This document shows, piece by piece, positions 54,216-62,664 of a stretch of 64,000 nucleotides of DNA. The notes under the pieces were generated by a model. The model did not search any database and was not told the origin of the DNA. It worked only from the letters and a program-made list of their open reading frames with translations. The translations under genes were made by a program, and so were the position numbers. Source of the DNA: Streptomyces colonosanans (lineage in GTDB: Bacteria; Actinomycetota; Actinomycetes; Streptomycetales; Streptomycetaceae); assembly GCF_001866645.1 (NCBI RefSeq), contig NZ_MLYP01000021.1:17571-81570 (forward strand). The letters run 5' to 3'. The number at the start of each line of letters is the position of its first letter. Positions within the stretch are counted from its first letter, which is position 1.

Positions 54216-55301
54216 ATGGCCGACGTACTGCTCACCGTGGGCACACGCAAGGGACTGTTCATCGGGCGGCGACGGGGCGGCGCCTGGAAGTTCGACGAGA
54301 GTCCGTACTTCAACACGCAGGCGGTCTACTCGGTCGCCATCGACACCCGCGCAGGCACCCCGCGCCTGCTGGCCGGAGGGGACAACGCGCACTGGGGTCC
54401 GTCCGTCTTCCACTCCGACGACCTCGGCCGCACCTGGACCAAGCCCGCGCAGCCCGCCGTCAAGTTCCCGAAGGACACGGGTGCTTCGCTGGAGCGCGTC
54501 TGGCAGCTGCACCCGGCGGCCGCCGAGCCGGACGTGGTGTACGCGGGCACGGAACCGGCCGCGCTGTACCGCTCCGAGGACCGGGGCGAGAGCTTCAGCC
54601 TCGTGCGCCCCCTGTGGGAACACCCGACACGCGACAAGTGGGTTCCGGGCGGCGGTGGCGAGGGCCTGCACACCGTGCTCACCGACAAGCGGGACCGGAA
54701 GGCCATGACGGTCGCGGTGTCGACGGCCGGGGTGTTCCGGACCCGGGACGGCGGGGCGAGCTGGGAGACGTCCAACTCGGGTCTCTCCGCGGTGTTCCTG
54801 CCGGATCCGGACCCGGAGTTCGGCCAGTGCGTGCACAAGATCGCGCAGGACGCGGTGACCCCTGACCGGCTGTATCTGCAGAACCACTGGGGGGTGTACC
54901 GAAGCGACGACGCGGGCGCCCATTGGACGGACATCGGCGCCGGCCTGCCGTCGACGTTCGGGTTCGCCGCGGCCGCCCATCCCCACCGCGGGGACACGGC
55001 GTACGTCTTCCCGATCACCGCGGACTCGGACCGCGTCCCGGCCGACCGCCGCTGCCGTGTCTTCCGCACGGCGGACGCGGGCAAGAGCTGGGAGCCGCTC
55101 GCGGAGGGGCTGCCCGGCGAGGACCACTACGGCACGGTGCTGCGCGATGCCTTGTGCACGGACGATGCGGACCCGGCAGGCGTGTACTTCGGCAATCGCA
55201 ACGGCGAGGTGTACGCGTCAGCGGACGACGGCGACAGCTGGCAGCGGCTCGCATGCCAGCTGCCGGATGTGCTGTGCGTACGGGCGGCGGTGATCGCCTG
55301 A
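54216..55301 (+). CDS. Beta-propeller protein (sialidase/YCF48-like fold)
   Basis: A 361-aa soluble protein with repeating blade motifs of the Asp-box type: SDDLGRTW, SEDRGESF, TRDGGASW, SDDAGAHW, TADAGKSW and SADDGDSW, spaced about 55 residues apart and covering the whole chain. This gives a six- or seven-bladed propeller like sialidases and photosystem II assembly factor YCF48. The sialidase arginine triad is not evident, so enzymatic activity is doubtful. No signal peptide. ATG 54216 follows GGAGG. Function unknown. Confidence 0.82.
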   Translation: MADVLLTVGTRKGLFIGRRRGGAWKFDESPYFNTQAVYSVAIDTRAGTPRLLAGGDNAHWGPSVFHSDDLGRTWTKPAQPAVKFPKDTGASLERVWQLHPAAAEPDVVYAGTEPAALYRSEDRGESFSLVRPLWEHPTRDKWVPGGGGEGLHTVLTDKRDRKAMTVAVSTAGVFRTRDGGASWETSNSGLSAVFLPDPDPEFGQCVHKIAQDAVTPDRLYLQNHWGVYRSDDAGAHWTDIGAGLPSTFGFAAAAHPHRGDTAYVFPITADSDRVPADRRCRVFRTADAGKSWEPLAEGLPGEDHYGTVLRDALCTDDADPAGVYFGNRNGEVYASADDGDSWQRLACQLPDVLCVRAAVIA

Positions 55302-55327
55302 CCCGACGCCCGTCCGGGAATGCCAAC

Positions 55328-55361
55328 GGCCCCATGAGCGGTTCGAACCGGTCGCGGGGCC
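55328..55361. terminator. Bidirectional terminator with nested palindrome
   Basis: GGCCCC / GGGGCC arms (55328-55333, 55356-55361) enclose the perfect palindrome CGGTTCGAACCG (55339-55350), between the convergent propeller and DUF397 genes. Confidence 0.55.
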
Positions 55362-55374
55362 ATGGCGTCGCTGT

Positions 55375-55584
55375 TCAGGCGCTCAACTGACCGTCCTTCA
55401 GTGCCGCGACGACGGAGGACCAGCCGCCTGCCGGGAAGTTGAGTGCCGGACTGTGAGAAAGCTCGCTGTCCCGCACCGGGACGACAGCGGCGAAGTCGAC
55501 AGAGACCTCGACACACGCGCCACCGCCCTGGTTGCTGTAGCTGCTCTTCCGCCAAGAAGCGTCACTCGGGTCGATGGTTCGCAC
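55375..55584 (-). CDS. DUF397 protein
   Basis: A 69-aa DUF397 protein with its defining WRKSSYSNQGGGACVEV block (about residues 11-27) and SPALNFPAGGWSSVVAALKDG end. Such genes usually stand next to an XRE-family HTH partner, with which they form developmental regulators in Streptomyces. No XRE gene is present on either side here, so this copy is an orphan. GTG start. Confidence 0.88.
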   Translation of the reverse strand: MRTIDPSDASWRKSSYSNQGGGACVEVSVDFAAVVPVRDSELSHSPALNFPAGGWSSVVAALKDGQLSA

Positions 55585-55849
55585 ATTGCTCCCCTTCCGA
55601 TGCGCTCACGGAAACGGCGTGGAACGTACGGCATTACCTCCGGGCAATGTCTCGTAACACCCTGACTACGCAACGTGATCCAGCCAGCGCAGCCACTTCA
55701 TGAAATCGCCGGAACCGTACCCCCAGGGGGGTCATGCCCCCCGTACCACGACTCCCGCGGGGAACGACCACGCCTGCGAGCGACCGCCGCAGCGCCGTCA
55801 TCAAGAGTCGCGAAGCTCTGTATGCCCAGATGAGTTGATCATCCGTCAA

Positions 55850-55855
55850 TAGAAT
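55850..55855 (+). promoter_or_regulatory. -10 box of a probably leaderless sensor-kinase message
   Basis: TAGAAT at 55850 lies 7 nt upstream of ATG 55863, so transcription would start at or next to the A of the start codon. No clear ribosome-binding site is present. A good -35 is not visible. Confidence 0.5.
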
Positions 55856-55862
55856 GGGACGG

Positions 55863-57083
55863 ATGACCGCGAATATCGGGAACCACATCCAGCGCCGGGT
55901 TGTTCGGCCGGCCTGCGCGGCGCTCGCGGTCCTCGCGGTGGCGGGCGGGCTGGTCGCCGGTGGCTCGGCGGGCTGGCGGTCGGTCGCTTCGATGACGGTG
56001 GTGGTACTCGGCGCGCTGGCCGTGGCCGGCTGGCGCGACCGGGTCCATGTGGTGCCGGTGGCACTGGGGGTGGCGGCAGTGTCCACGCTGGGCACCGTGT
56101 TCGGCGATCCTCCGGTGCAGCGCCAATCGACCGGCATGGCAACACTGGTGGAGATCGCCGCCACGCTGCTGCTGGTCTGTCTCCTCGCCCGGTACGCCCC
56201 GGCTCGCGCCGCCGTACTCCTCTGCCCTGCCCTCGGGGTGCTGGCGTCGACGGCGATGCTGCGGCTCCAGGTGCCGCCGACCCTGCTGGAGACCGCCGCC
56301 CAGAGCGCGTTCTTCGCGCTCGGTGCGATCGCCGCGGGTGCCGTCGGCTGGTATCTGCGCGCCCTGGAGTCCCGTCGGCTGCGCTCGGTGCGGGAGGCAC
56401 GGCGCCATCAGCGGCTCGAACTCGCCCGTGATCTGCACGACTTCGTGGCCCACGACGTCTCGGGCATCGTGGTGCTCGCGCAGGCTGCACAGGTGGTGGG
56501 GGCGGACCAGCCGGAGAAGGTACTGCCGATCCTCCAACAGATCGAGGCGGCCGGACTGCAGGCGCTCGGCTCCATGGACCGTACCGTCCGGATGCTCGAC
56601 GACTCCGCCGGCACCGACCGCGCGGCGGCGGGCGAGGGCAGGCCACAGACCTACGGGCTGCCGGACATCGCGGACGTCGTCGACCGGTTCCAGGACGCGG
56701 GGCGGGCCGAGGTGCATGCGGACATCCCGCTCTCGCCCGAGCAGGTCGGGCTGGTGCCGCGCGAGGTGGCGGGCACCGCCCACCGGATCGTGGTCGAGGC
56801 GCTGACCAACGTCCGCCGCCACGCGGGCGCCACCCCCCTGGTGTCCGTGTCCGTGCGGTGCGACCCGACCGCCGACGCCCCCGTGCTCACCGTGTCGGTA
56901 GCCAACAGCGCCTCTCCCCTCACCGAGGCCGGTGCTGGACCACTCAAGGACGGAGGACGGCGCGGTGGGGGCACGGGCCTGGCGGGGCTCGCCGAGCGGG
57001 CCGGTGCCCTCGGCGGCATCCTGGAATACGGCCCGCGCAGTGACGGCGGCTGGCAGGTCACCGCGGCCCTGCCCCTGGACTGA
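55863..57083 (+). CDS. Membrane sensor histidine kinase, NarL-system type
   Basis: A 406-aa histidine kinase of the HisKA_3 type. Five or six membrane helices occupy residues 18-165 without a sizeable extracellular sensor, then the dimerisation helix with the phospho-acceptor His in LELARDLHDFVAHDVSGIVVLAQAA (about residues 186-210). The HATPase domain has VVEALTNVRRHAGATP (N box) and RGGGTGLAGLAERAGALGG (G boxes). Its likely partner is the LuxR-type regulator 1.6 kb downstream, beyond an inverted membrane-protein gene. Confidence 0.9.
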   Translation: MTANIGNHIQRRVVRPACAALAVLAVAGGLVAGGSAGWRSVASMTVVVLGALAVAGWRDRVHVVPVALGVAAVSTLGTVFGDPPVQRQSTGMATLVEIAATLLLVCLLARYAPARAAVLLCPALGVLASTAMLRLQVPPTLLETAAQSAFFALGAIAAGAVGWYLRALESRRLRSVREARRHQRLELARDLHDFVAHDVSGIVVLAQAAQVVGADQPEKVLPILQQIEAAGLQALGSMDRTVRMLDDSAGTDRAAAGEGRPQTYGLPDIADVVDRFQDAGRAEVHADIPLSPEQVGLVPREVAGTAHRIVVEALTNVRRHAGATPLVSVSVRCDPTADAPVLTVSVANSASPLTEAGAGPLKDGGRRGGGTGLAGLAERAGALGGILEYGPRSDGGWQVTAALPLD

Positions 57084-57167
57084 GCCGGCACGGCCCTGCC
57101 CGGCCCGACATCGCACTCCCCATATCAACATGTTCGTCCTGGAGTACGCGATGGGGATCGGGCGCGT

Positions 57168-58280
57168 TCAGCCGCGCCCGCAGTGCCGGCAGCTGCCCCG
57201 GCGGCGCAGGTGGTAGCCGTAGGTCGCCACGCCCAGGGCCATGCCCCACACCGCCCAGAAGACCGCCGGGCCGAGCGTCCCCCACATGCCCGCGTCGTAG
57301 CCGCGGATCGCCATCAGCCCGGCAGGGACCAGCACCACGGCCACGATCGAGGCCGGCACGATGGCGGTCGCGGGGTGGACCGGCCTGCCGTGCTTGAACC
57401 ACACCCAGCGCGGCCACACCTCGCCCCATCGGCTGACCAGTCCGTGCATCAGCAAGCTGCCCAGTGTCGACACCACGCCCAGCGCCAGTCCCAGGTCCAG
57501 CATGCGCGGGGTGTCCTGCATGTCCTTCAGGAACTTGTGCGTGATGCCCAGCGGCCAGCCGAAATACCAGGCGATGCGGGTGATGTCGTAGGGCAGGGTG
57601 GACAGCACCGCCACCCACACCGCCCAGCGGCCCCAGCGCAGAGCGACGGCCGGGTCGGTCCAGCTCGCCGCCGCGCGCTCGCCGCGGCCGCAGCGCACGC
57701 AACTGCCGCCGGTGCGGCGCTGGTAGGCCAGGGTCGCGGCGAGCCACAGCAGTCCGCCGACGAAGACGATGATCAGGTTGATCCGGTGCCAGTACAGGAT
57801 GTCGCCCAGCTCCTGCGGCCCGGGGACACCGGTGAAGACGAACACCACCAGCACGGGCGAGAACACCAGCAGCCCGAGCAACGAGTAGTCCGGGACCAGG
57901 AAGGTGAGGGCGGCGCCGGCCGTCCAGCCGAAGGCCAGCAGCGTCCTGCGAGCCCGGCCCGTGCACCGGCCACGGACCATCAGCAGGCCGACGACCACGC
58001 CCACGGCACCGAACGCCGCCATCGCGGGAGCAACGACCGAGGCACTGCTCGGCTCCAGGATCGACGCGGAGGAACGGTCCTGAATGGTTTTGGCGAAGGG
58101 GTAGCCGTCGCCGCCCAGGGCCCAGTACAGGCCCGCCAGTCCGTACACGAACGACCAGACGACCACCAGGCGCTCCGACCAGTCGGGCCACCGGTGCCAC
58201 CAGCGGCGGCGGGGCGCGGAGCCCGCAGGTGCCTCTCCTGATCCCGGCCGGGCCGATTCTTCAAAGACTGTGTCGGTCAT
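57168..58280 (-). CDS. Polytopic membrane protein with CxxC motifs, unknown function
   Basis: A 370-aa membrane protein with about nine helices between residues 35 and 360. Two cysteine pairs face the cytoplasmic side: SCVRCGRGE near residue 207 and SCRHCGRG at the very C-terminus. They could bind Zn or Fe-S, or be a redox switch. Some helices contain charged residues (WHRINLIIV). ATG 58280 is chosen; no family name is recognised. It lies inverted between the histidine kinase and response regulator genes and shares an operator with the latter. Confidence 0.75.
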   Translation of the reverse strand: MTDTVFEESARPGSGEAPAGSAPRRRWWHRWPDWSERLVVVWSFVYGLAGLYWALGGDGYPFAKTIQDRSSASILEPSSASVVAPAMAAFGAVGVVVGLLMVRGRCTGRARRTLLAFGWTAGAALTFLVPDYSLLGLLVFSPVLVVFVFTGVPGPQELGDILYWHRINLIIVFVGGLLWLAATLAYQRRTGGSCVRCGRGERAAASWTDPAVALRWGRWAVWVAVLSTLPYDITRIAWYFGWPLGITHKFLKDMQDTPRMLDLGLALGVVSTLGSLLMHGLVSRWGEVWPRWVWFKHGRPVHPATAIVPASIVAVVLVPAGLMAIRGYDAGMWGTLGPAVFWAVWGMALGVATYGYHLRRRGSCRHCGRG

Positions 58281-58364
58281 GCGGAGTCCTTCTCTCACCG
58301 CTCGGTCGCGGTAGTGCGTTTCCTGTCGTGTGTCTCCAGGCTTTCGTGGCCAGGACCCGCGCAC

Positions 58365-58382
58365 ATCTGCCGATCAGCAGAG
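58365..58382. promoter_or_regulatory. 18-bp operator copy upstream of the CxxC membrane protein gene
   Basis: ATCTGCCGATCAGCAGAG, two mismatches from a perfect palindrome, 85 bp upstream of the membrane-protein start. A perfect copy lies at 58551-58568. Confidence 0.75.
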
Positions 58383-58550
58383 ATCGGCCGGGCACAAACG
58401 CCCGGGCATGCGGAAAGAGGCGGCTCCTGGCCCGGCGTGGGAAGACGGGCCCGAAGCCGCCGGCGTAAAGGACAGCGAAATCGGAGGCCCTAAAAGGGAG
58501 TTGTCGTTCGCTGGTTCGGGTGTTCAGCAGGGCCGACCTCGTGCCGCCAC

Positions 58551-58568
58551 ATCTGCCGATCGGCAGAT
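58551..58568. promoter_or_regulatory. 18-bp perfect palindrome upstream of the response regulator
   Basis: ATCTGCCGATCGGCAGAT, a perfect palindrome, 87 bp upstream of the response-regulator start. With the copy at 58365 it frames the divergent promoter region (186 bp between sites). Confidence 0.8.
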
Positions 58569-58655
58569 CCCGCGTGCCGTCCGGACAGCGCAGAGCCGGT
58601 CCTGCGCATTCGGTTTTGTGGCCGACCGGTGGCCCGTGCAACTACGGTGCTGCGC

Positions 58656-59306
58656 GTGACCACTCGTATACTTCTCGCCGACGACCAGGAGTCGGTGCGC
58701 ATCGGATTCCGCCTGATCCTGGACTCCCAGCCGGACATGGAGGTCGTCGGAGAGGCCTGTGACGGCCGGCAGGCCATGGAACTGGCTCAGACCCTCAAGC
58801 CGGACGTGCTGCTCGCCGACATCCGTATGCCCCGCTTGGACGGCCTGGAAGTGACCCGGCGACTCGCCGGGCCCCAGGCCACGGATCCGGTGCGGGTGGT
58901 GGTGGTGACGACGTTCGGGCTCGACGAATATGTCCACACCGCACTGCGCAATGGCGCCTGCGGATTCCTGCTGAAACGGTCGGGGCCCACGCTGCTGGTG
59001 GAGGCGGTGCGGGCCGCAATGGCCGGCGACACGCTGATCAGCCCCTCGCTCACGGTCAGCCTGCTGCGGCATGCCCAGGACGCCGGGAAGCCAGAACCGG
59101 CCCAGCCCGCAGAGGCGCTGACAGAGCGTGAGACGGAGATCGCGCGACTGGTCGCCAAGGGGCTGACGAATGCGGAGATCGGAGCGGAGCTGTTCATCTC
59201 CGCCGGTACGGCCAAGACACACATAGCCAACGTCCAACGCAAGCTGGAAGCCCGCAATCGGGTCGGCATCGCCGCCTGGGTCTGGGGCAACGGCCTCATG
59301 GAGTGA
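58656..59306 (+). CDS. NarL/LuxR-family response regulator
   Basis: A 216-aa response regulator. The receiver has the acidic pair Asp9-Asp10, phospho-acceptor Asp55 in LLADIRMPRLDG, Thr in VVVTTF and Lys in FLLKRSGP. The C-terminal LuxR HTH is LTERETEIARLVAKGLTNAEIGAELFISAGTAKTHIANVQRKLEARNR. The GTG start at 58656 has TACGGT 8 nt before it (58643-58648), so the mRNA may be leaderless. Its partner is likely the kinase at 55863-57083. Confidence 0.92.
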   Translation: MTTRILLADDQESVRIGFRLILDSQPDMEVVGEACDGRQAMELAQTLKPDVLLADIRMPRLDGLEVTRRLAGPQATDPVRVVVVTTFGLDEYVHTALRNGACGFLLKRSGPTLLVEAVRAAMAGDTLISPSLTVSLLRHAQDAGKPEPAQPAEALTERETEIARLVAKGLTNAEIGAELFISAGTAKTHIANVQRKLEARNRVGIAAWVWGNGLME

Positions 59307-59604
59307 GTACCACGGCAGACATGCCCGGGCGGCTCAACAGCGGGACCGGAGCGGGTCGGGACGGCACACAGGCGTTCTTCAGCGCCGACACCTCCTCCTT
59401 CGTCGCGCACGTCGCGCGATGTTCACCGCGGACCACCGAGCCGCTGCTGCGTGGCTGGCACTGCCGGAAGCTGTAGCCGCCCCAACCCGATCGCGTGGAG
59501 CACAGAATTCGCCTGCTGACCCATGGGTGAAACGTTCACTCTCCCCAACTCGTGCCGTTAGATCGCCTCTTGAATGTTCATGGGTCCGACCTGAAGGGCG
59601 TCGC
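59307..59604. other. 298-bp intergenic region with no recognised feature
   Basis: It lies between the response regulator and the DUF574-type methyltransferase. An ORF frame continues upstream of the latter's ATG, but without family similarity. No inverted repeat is notable. Confidence 0.4.
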
Positions 59605-60417
59605 ATGACCGAGAGCCCAGCCTTCGGCGAGCTGAGCAAGAGGATCAAGACGGACCAGCCGCACACGGCTCGTATCTGGAACTACTGGCTGGGAGGCAAG
59701 GACAACTACGAGGTCGACCGGCAGGCGGGAGACCAGATCCGTCAACTGCACCCGGGGATCGGGGACTACGCCCAGGCGGACCGGCAGTTCCTGGGGCGGG
59801 TGGTGCGGCACCTCGCGGGTGAGCACGGCATACGGCAGTTCCTCGACGTCGGCACCGGACTGCCCACCGCGGACAACACGCACCAGGTTGCCCAGCGTGT
59901 CGCGCCCGAGTCCCGCGTCGTCTATGCCGACAACGACCCGACCGTCCTCGCCCACGCTTCCGCCCTGCTCGACAGCAGTCCCGAGGGCCGCACCGACTAT
60001 CTCGACGAGGATCTGCGCAACGTCGACTCCATTCTGGAGCAGGCCGCGCGCACCCTGGACTTGAGTGAGCCCGTGGCACTGATGCTCCTCGGCGTCGTCA
60101 TCTTCATCGACGACGATCAGGAGGCGTACGAAATCGTGCGGCGTTTCATGGATCGCCTGCCGAAGGGCAGCTTCCTGGTCCTGTCGCACACCGTCACGCG
60201 GCCGGACATGCCCGACGTCGACGCCGCAGTGGCTTTCTGGAACGAACACGGCACCCCCAAACTGACCCAGCGCACTCCCAGCTCCATCGCCCGGTTCTTC
60301 GACAAACTGGAGATGCTGCCGCCCGGCGTGGTCTCCTGCAACCGCTGGCGTCCCGACACCGCCGAAGGTGAACTGCCCGAGGTCGCCATGTTCGGCGGCG
60401 TGGGCCGCAGAAGCTGA
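59605..60417 (+). CDS. DUF574-type SAM-dependent methyltransferase
   Basis: A 270-aa streptomycete SAM methyltransferase. The N-terminus HTARIWNYWLGGKDNYEVDRQAGD (about residues 20-43) is the hallmark of the DUF574 family, followed by the SAM loop FLDVGTGLPTADNTHQVAQ and VVYADNDPTVL. RPDMPDVDAAVAFW is the substrate-side block. Such proteins accompany developmental and secondary-metabolism loci, but targets are unknown. ATG 59605 places the motif at the usual distance. Confidence 0.88.
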   Translation: MTESPAFGELSKRIKTDQPHTARIWNYWLGGKDNYEVDRQAGDQIRQLHPGIGDYAQADRQFLGRVVRHLAGEHGIRQFLDVGTGLPTADNTHQVAQRVAPESRVVYADNDPTVLAHASALLDSSPEGRTDYLDEDLRNVDSILEQAARTLDLSEPVALMLLGVVIFIDDDQEAYEIVRRFMDRLPKGSFLVLSHTVTRPDMPDVDAAVAFWNEHGTPKLTQRTPSSIARFFDKLEMLPPGVVSCNRWRPDTAEGELPEVAMFGGVGRRS

Positions 60418-60487
60418 GCCCGGAAACCGGGTGGTACCGGGGAGGACGCCGCTCACGACACGATGCCCACGACGCCGGGCTGTCCGT

Positions 60488-61945
60488 TCAAGCCGTGTGC
60501 CGACCCACCTCCCCCAACCATCGGGTCAGGGCCTTGCGCACCTCATCCGGGTGGGGGTCCTCTGCCGCCCAAGCGACGTAGCCGTCGGGCCGGACCAGTA
60601 GCGTGGGATGCAGGCTGCCTGCTGGGGAGGCGGTCGCCACCCGCCCCGCCCATGGCGCGGCGACCGCGGCAACGTCGCGGCCCACCAGTACGAACGTGCC
60701 CTGACGCAGCGCCTCGTACAACCGAGCCGGTTCCCCTGCGAGGCGGAGGTCCGGTACTCGGCGACCGGTGAGTGGATGAGAGCCCCGGGGTGCGTGGTAG
60801 GCGATCCCGATGCCGGAAATGCCGCTCGCGACGCGCGCCTCCACCATGCGCAACTGATGCGCGACGGCGGCCACCGATACCCGCACAGCGCGGATCACAG
60901 GCGACCGGGTGATGATGGCCGTGAGGAGTGCGTGACTGACGCGCAACACCATGCGCCCGACCGGGTGACGCTCGGCGTGGTAGCTGTCCAGCAGCGCATC
61001 ACCAGCCCAGCCATGCAGAACGGCTGCCAGTTTCCAGCCCAGGTTGGCGGCGTCCTGCATCCCGGTGTTCATTCCCATGCCGCCGGCGGGCGAGTGGACG
61101 TGCGCGGCGTCGCCCGCGAGAAAAACCCTTCCCTGCCGGTAGTGGGGTACCTGCCGTTCGTCGCTGTGAAAGCGGGAAAGCCAACGAGAGTCGTGCATCC
61201 CGAGGTCATCACCGATGGTTCGCTTCGTGATGTCGCGGACTTCCTCCAATGAGACCGGTGCGTCGTCGGGCAACTGCCGCTTCCGGTCCCAGGCGATGAC
61301 CCGGTACCAGCCGTCTCCGAAGGGTGCGAGGAAGGTGAAGCCGTCGTCGTTCGAGGCGAAGTTGAGAAGTTGCTCCGGTTCGCGTTCAAGCAGCACATCG
61401 GCCAACATCACGGAGTTGACGACCGACTTGCCGGGAAACGGCATGCCCAGGCCGCGCCGGATGGCGCTGCGCGCCCCGTCGGCACCGACCACGTAGCGGG
61501 CCCGAAGCGTGGCCGTGGCACCGTTCTGATCGCTCACGTCCACGTCTACGCCGTCCGGGTCCTGCCGCACCCCTGTGGCCCGAACCCCGAACCGAATCGT
61601 GGCGCCCGCTTCCTCAGCCCGGCGCAGCAGGAGCCGCTCGACCTGCCACTGAGGAGTGATGAGCACGAAAGGAAAGCGCGTTCGGAGCCTGGAGAAGTCA
61701 ATACAGATACGGCCGAGAGGACGCAACGACCGGACTGGTGTGCCGATACGGAGCAGTTCGTCGGCCAGGCCCCGGGCGTCGAGTTGCTCCATGGTTCGCG
61801 CATGGAGGCCGAAGGCGCGGCTCAGGTTGGATTCGCCATCGCGTCGCTCGAGCACTGTGACGTCGACCCCGGACCTGGCGAGATCACCTGCGAGCAAGAG
61901 GCCGGTCGGGCCTGCCCCGACCACCAGAACGTCCACGACCGGCAT
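60488..61945 (-). CDS. FAD-dependent aromatic monooxygenase (PheA/TfdB type)
   Basis: A 485-aa flavoprotein hydroxylase as in phenol, resorcinol and polyketide hydroxylases. FAD motif VLVVGAGPTGLLLAGDLARSG is at about residues 6-26, the DG motif near 155 is VVGADGARSAIRRGLG, and the GD motif near 285 is RVFLAGDAAHVHSPAGGMGMNTGMQDAANL. The C-terminal thioredoxin-like tail without Cys is present. ATG 61945 is used; a GTG 15 nt upstream at 61960 is an alternative. The substrate is unknown. Confidence 0.87.
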   Translation of the reverse strand: MPVVDVLVVGAGPTGLLLAGDLARSGVDVTVLERRDGESNLSRAFGLHARTMEQLDARGLADELLRIGTPVRSLRPLGRICIDFSRLRTRFPFVLITPQWQVERLLLRRAEEAGATIRFGVRATGVRQDPDGVDVDVSDQNGATATLRARYVVGADGARSAIRRGLGMPFPGKSVVNSVMLADVLLEREPEQLLNFASNDDGFTFLAPFGDGWYRVIAWDRKRQLPDDAPVSLEEVRDITKRTIGDDLGMHDSRWLSRFHSDERQVPHYRQGRVFLAGDAAHVHSPAGGMGMNTGMQDAANLGWKLAAVLHGWAGDALLDSYHAERHPVGRMVLRVSHALLTAIITRSPVIRAVRVSVAAVAHQLRMVEARVASGISGIGIAYHAPRGSHPLTGRRVPDLRLAGEPARLYEALRQGTFVLVGRDVAAVAAPWAGRVATASPAGSLHPTLLVRPDGYVAWAAEDPHPDEVRKALTRWLGEVGRHTA

Positions 61946-62084
61946 GCCCTTTGTATTCACTTTTCCCACTATCGGCCTTGCTTGAAGGTGCCGCTCGGTG
62001 AGACCACCAAAGGGGTCTTCGGGGTTCAAGGCTCGCCAAGCCGGCGGGCGTACCGCCGGCTGAGCCGGTCCGGGGCCGACGAAG

Positions 62085-62474
62085 TCAGGCCAGGGCCGGT
62101 ATGAAGCCGCCGCGGACGGTGCCCGAGGACAGCAAGGCAGACCAGTCGAGCGTTTCGGGCAGTTGGTCCAGAGACAGAACGACTGCTCCGCCGGCCGGCT
62201 CGGCATCCGCGCACCAGTCGGCCATGTCGCTCGATGCCGCACCGCCGTCGGCTCCGCCGACGACGGGCGCAGCAAGAGCGGGAACGACAAGTCCGTGTTC
62301 GCCGGGTCCGTCCACGACACACAAGGTGAGTCGGGGGACGATGCTCCAGCCCTCGCACAGGGGCACCGCCCCGTCGGGCGCGGTCAGGAGCGGCAGGGCA
62401 TCGTGGACGGGCGCGCCGGCCAGCAGGAGCACGGGTGTGGCACCACGGACGAACAGCGTGTTCTCAGGATCCAT
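62085..62474 (-). CDS. Hypothetical protein, no family recognised
   Basis: A 129-aa Leu/Pro/Ala-rich soluble protein. It has about four beta-type hydrophobic segments (LFVRGATPVLLLAGAP, LTLCVVDGPGEHGLVVPAL, GGAVVLSLDQL) and a Cys at CVV and DWCADAEP. No signal peptide, helix pattern or catalytic motif is visible. ATG 62474 is chosen because upstream sequence to 62612 is unlike coding DNA. It lies 139 bp upstream of the monooxygenase gene, on the same strand. Confidence 0.45.
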   Translation of the reverse strand: MDPENTLFVRGATPVLLLAGAPVHDALPLLTAPDGAVPLCEGWSIVPRLTLCVVDGPGEHGLVVPALAAPVVGGADGGAASSDMADWCADAEPAGGAVVLSLDQLPETLDWSALLSSGTVRGGFIPALA

Positions 62475-62625
62475 CAGCACAGGATCACTCTCGCAGGCTG
62501 TGGGCCAGGGAGCGGCGGGGGGGTGCCGAGCAGTGCAGCAAGCGCACGTTGGCCATGGTCCTCGAACCAACACCTGACATGCGAGTTGTGCCCTCCGAAC
62601 GCCGGGAAGCAATCGCCGGAGTCAG

Positions 62626-62655
62626 TTGAATCCTCCCCTCCCTCGAAGGGAGGGG
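62626..62655 (-). ncRNA. Right-end hairpin, likely 3' scaffold of an omega (guide) RNA
   Basis: 9-bp perfect stem CCCCTCCCT / AGGGAGGGG with a CGA loop (62635-62655), placed 10 nt after the tnpB stop and 5 bases before the TCAA end. In IS605-family TnpB elements the omegaRNA covers this region and takes its guide from DNA just outside the end. That makes 62606-62625 the likely guide. Inferred from the known family layout. Confidence 0.6.
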
Positions 62656-62664
62656 ATTCCTGGC

